From Spirochaetia bacterium (lineage in GTDB: Bacteria; Spirochaetota; Spirochaetia; Treponematales; Breznakiellaceae): DNA of 14,298 nt. Shown piece by piece: positions 13,254 to 14,298 of this stretch. The notes beneath the pieces are model-generated. The model was not told the DNA's origin. It searched no databases and worked only from the letters and a program-made list of their open reading frames with translations. The position numbers and the translations under genes are program-made. Where the stretch lies: assembly GCA_026002025.1 (NCBI GenBank), contig BOAU01000054.1, forward strand, positions 1-14,298. The letters run 5' to 3'. The number at the start of each line of letters is the position of its first letter. Within the stretch, counting starts at the first letter, position 1.

Positions 13254-13589
13254 ATGTACGCATTGGTAGAGTTTAAGGGTAAGCAGTATAAGGCCGAAAA
13301 AGGCGCGGTTCTCAAGGTTGACAAGCTGGACGCCGAGCCCGGTTCAAGCATCAATATCGATTCGGTGCTCCTCGTTTCAAAGGGACCTGCCGAAGGCGGG
13401 TCCCCCGACACGGTAACCGTGGGCGCCCCCTATGTAAAGGGCGTTTCGGTGTCCGCAACGGTGGAATCCCATGGGAAGGACAAGAAGATCATCATCTTCA
13501 AGTATATGCCCAAGAAGGATTACCGCCGCAAGAACGGCCACCGGCAGCAGTATTCGGTTATCAAGATCGGGGACATTGTCGGGGCCTAA
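13254..13589 (+). CDS. rplU: Ribosomal protein bL21
   Basis: 111 residues, slightly longer than the usual 100-105. MYALVEFKGKQYKAEKGAVLKVDKL is the standard bL21 N-terminus (Y-A-x-x-x-x-G-K-Q-Y), and the C-terminal block IFKYMPKKDYRRKNGHRQQYSVIKI holds the K-x-x-Y-R-R-x-x-G-H-R-Q signature for 23S rRNA binding. It is a structural part of the 50S subunit. AAGGAT lies about ten bases before the ATG. It is the first gene of the rplU-prp-rpmA-obg cluster; the extra length is a Gly/Ser/Pro-containing stretch around residues 43-53. Confidence 0.97.
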   Translation: MYALVEFKGKQYKAEKGAVLKVDKLDAEPGSSINIDSVLLVSKGPAEGGSPDTVTVGAPYVKGVSVSATVESHGKDKKIIIFKYMPKKDYRRKNGHRQQYSVIKIGDIVGA

Positions 13590-13598
13590 GCTCCGGAC

Positions 13599-13616
13599 TG
13601 TATCCTAAATGATACA
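13599..13616 (+). promoter_or_regulatory. Hairpin at the prp start codon
   Basis: TGTATC (13599-13604) pairs perfectly with GATACA (13611-13616) around a six-base loop; the prp ATG at 13609-13611 is at the loop-stem edge. No SD is seen before this start. The stem is weak by itself, but it could make prp translation depend on ribosomes arriving from rplU. Confidence 0.4.
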
Positions 13617-13938
13617 GATCGGCGCGGTTTTGGATAAAGCGGGGCTTTTGCGGTCCTGCAAAGTACAGGGCCATGCCGAAGCGGGGCCTGCGGGGGCGGA
13701 CATTGTCTGCGCGGCGGTCTCGGTTCTGCTCCGGACCGCCCTCAGAACCCTTTCCGGGCGGAAGGGGATCATGATCCGGGGGGGCGCGCCGGAACGGGGC
13801 CTCCTGTGGATGGAGGCGGATTATACCGCAGATGGCAGGGATTTCCTTGCCGCTGCGGGGGCCTTTCTTATCGAGGGGCTCAAATCGGTTTCGGAAGATT
13901 ACCCGGATTATTGTACGATGAAGATTACGGAGGAATGA
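13609..13938 (+). CDS. prp: Ribosomal-processing cysteine protease Prp (YsxB family)
   Basis: 109 residues. GHAEAG (H22) and [13 protein letters not shown] (C34) give the catalytic His and Cys at the positions known from the family, and the C-terminal part ends with a helix and a short strand as expected. In Firmicutes Prp removes an N-terminal extension from bL27 before ribosome assembly. It sits between rplU and rpmA as usual, 19 bases after rplU and one base before rpmA. Oddly, the bL27 encoded next door has no such extension, so its substrate here is unclear. The start has no visible SD and lies in a small hairpin; the N-terminus [12 protein letters not shown] matches the family, so the start is probably right. 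Confidence 0.88.
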   Translation: MIQIGAVLDKAGLLRSCKVQGHAEAGPAGADIVCAAVSVLLRTALRTLSGRKGIMIRGGAPERGLLWMEADYTADGRDFLAAAGAFLIEGLKSVSEDYPDYCTMKITEE

Positions 13939-13939
13939 T

Positions 13940-14298
<359 letters not shown>

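Overview
The window most likely comes from a spirochaete of the Treponema group, possibly a gut or termite-gut type. This rests on a spirochaete-type DUF5312-like gene directly upstream of argS, an rplU-prp-rpmA-obg ribosomal cluster, a signal-peptide beta-barrel protein ending in Phe, and moderate-to-high GC broken by a few AT-rich patches. The assignment is an inference from gene content, not from a marker search.

Left part (1-3250): the C-terminal part of a Gfo/Idh/MocA sugar-type oxidoreductase closed by a strong terminator; a single outer-membrane beta-barrel gene behind its own promoter; a CAT-anticodon tRNA; and, on the minus strand, an AT-rich RhuM gene followed by a newly noticed 48-codon remnant of a type I restriction specificity gene (hsdS). 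The RhuM-HsdS pair looks like the stump of a type I restriction-modification locus that ended up against the tRNA.

Middle (3247-7000, minus strand): a two-gene operon encoding a GT4 glycosyltransferase fused to an alpha/alpha-barrel-like domain and a GH130-type mannoside phosphorylase/hydrolase. The two genes overlap by one base, and their leader can fold into alternative hairpins, one of which covers the ribosome binding site.

Right-middle (7080-11600, plus strand): apt, then what appears to be one mixed transcription unit, tRNA-Gln(CTG), tRNA-Glu(CTC), a DUF5312-like gene and argS. Three perfect A/T-rich hairpins sit between the two tRNAs. The DUF5312-like ATG is the base immediately after the tRNA-Glu discriminator, so tRNA 3' processing would leave an mRNA with no 5' leader.

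Right part (11582-14298): a convergent two-gene exported-protein operon (coiled-coil periplasmic protein plus small lipoprotein); about 840 bases without an intact gene, holding an imperfect inverted repeat, a decayed frameshifted gene with a T-TTT-TTA slip site at the frame junction, and a roughly 150-bp inverted-repeat element of TCCGTG-type units; then rplU, prp, rpmA and the start of obg. Several promoters here share a TTGACA, 17-base spacer and a -10 hexamer beginning TAG.
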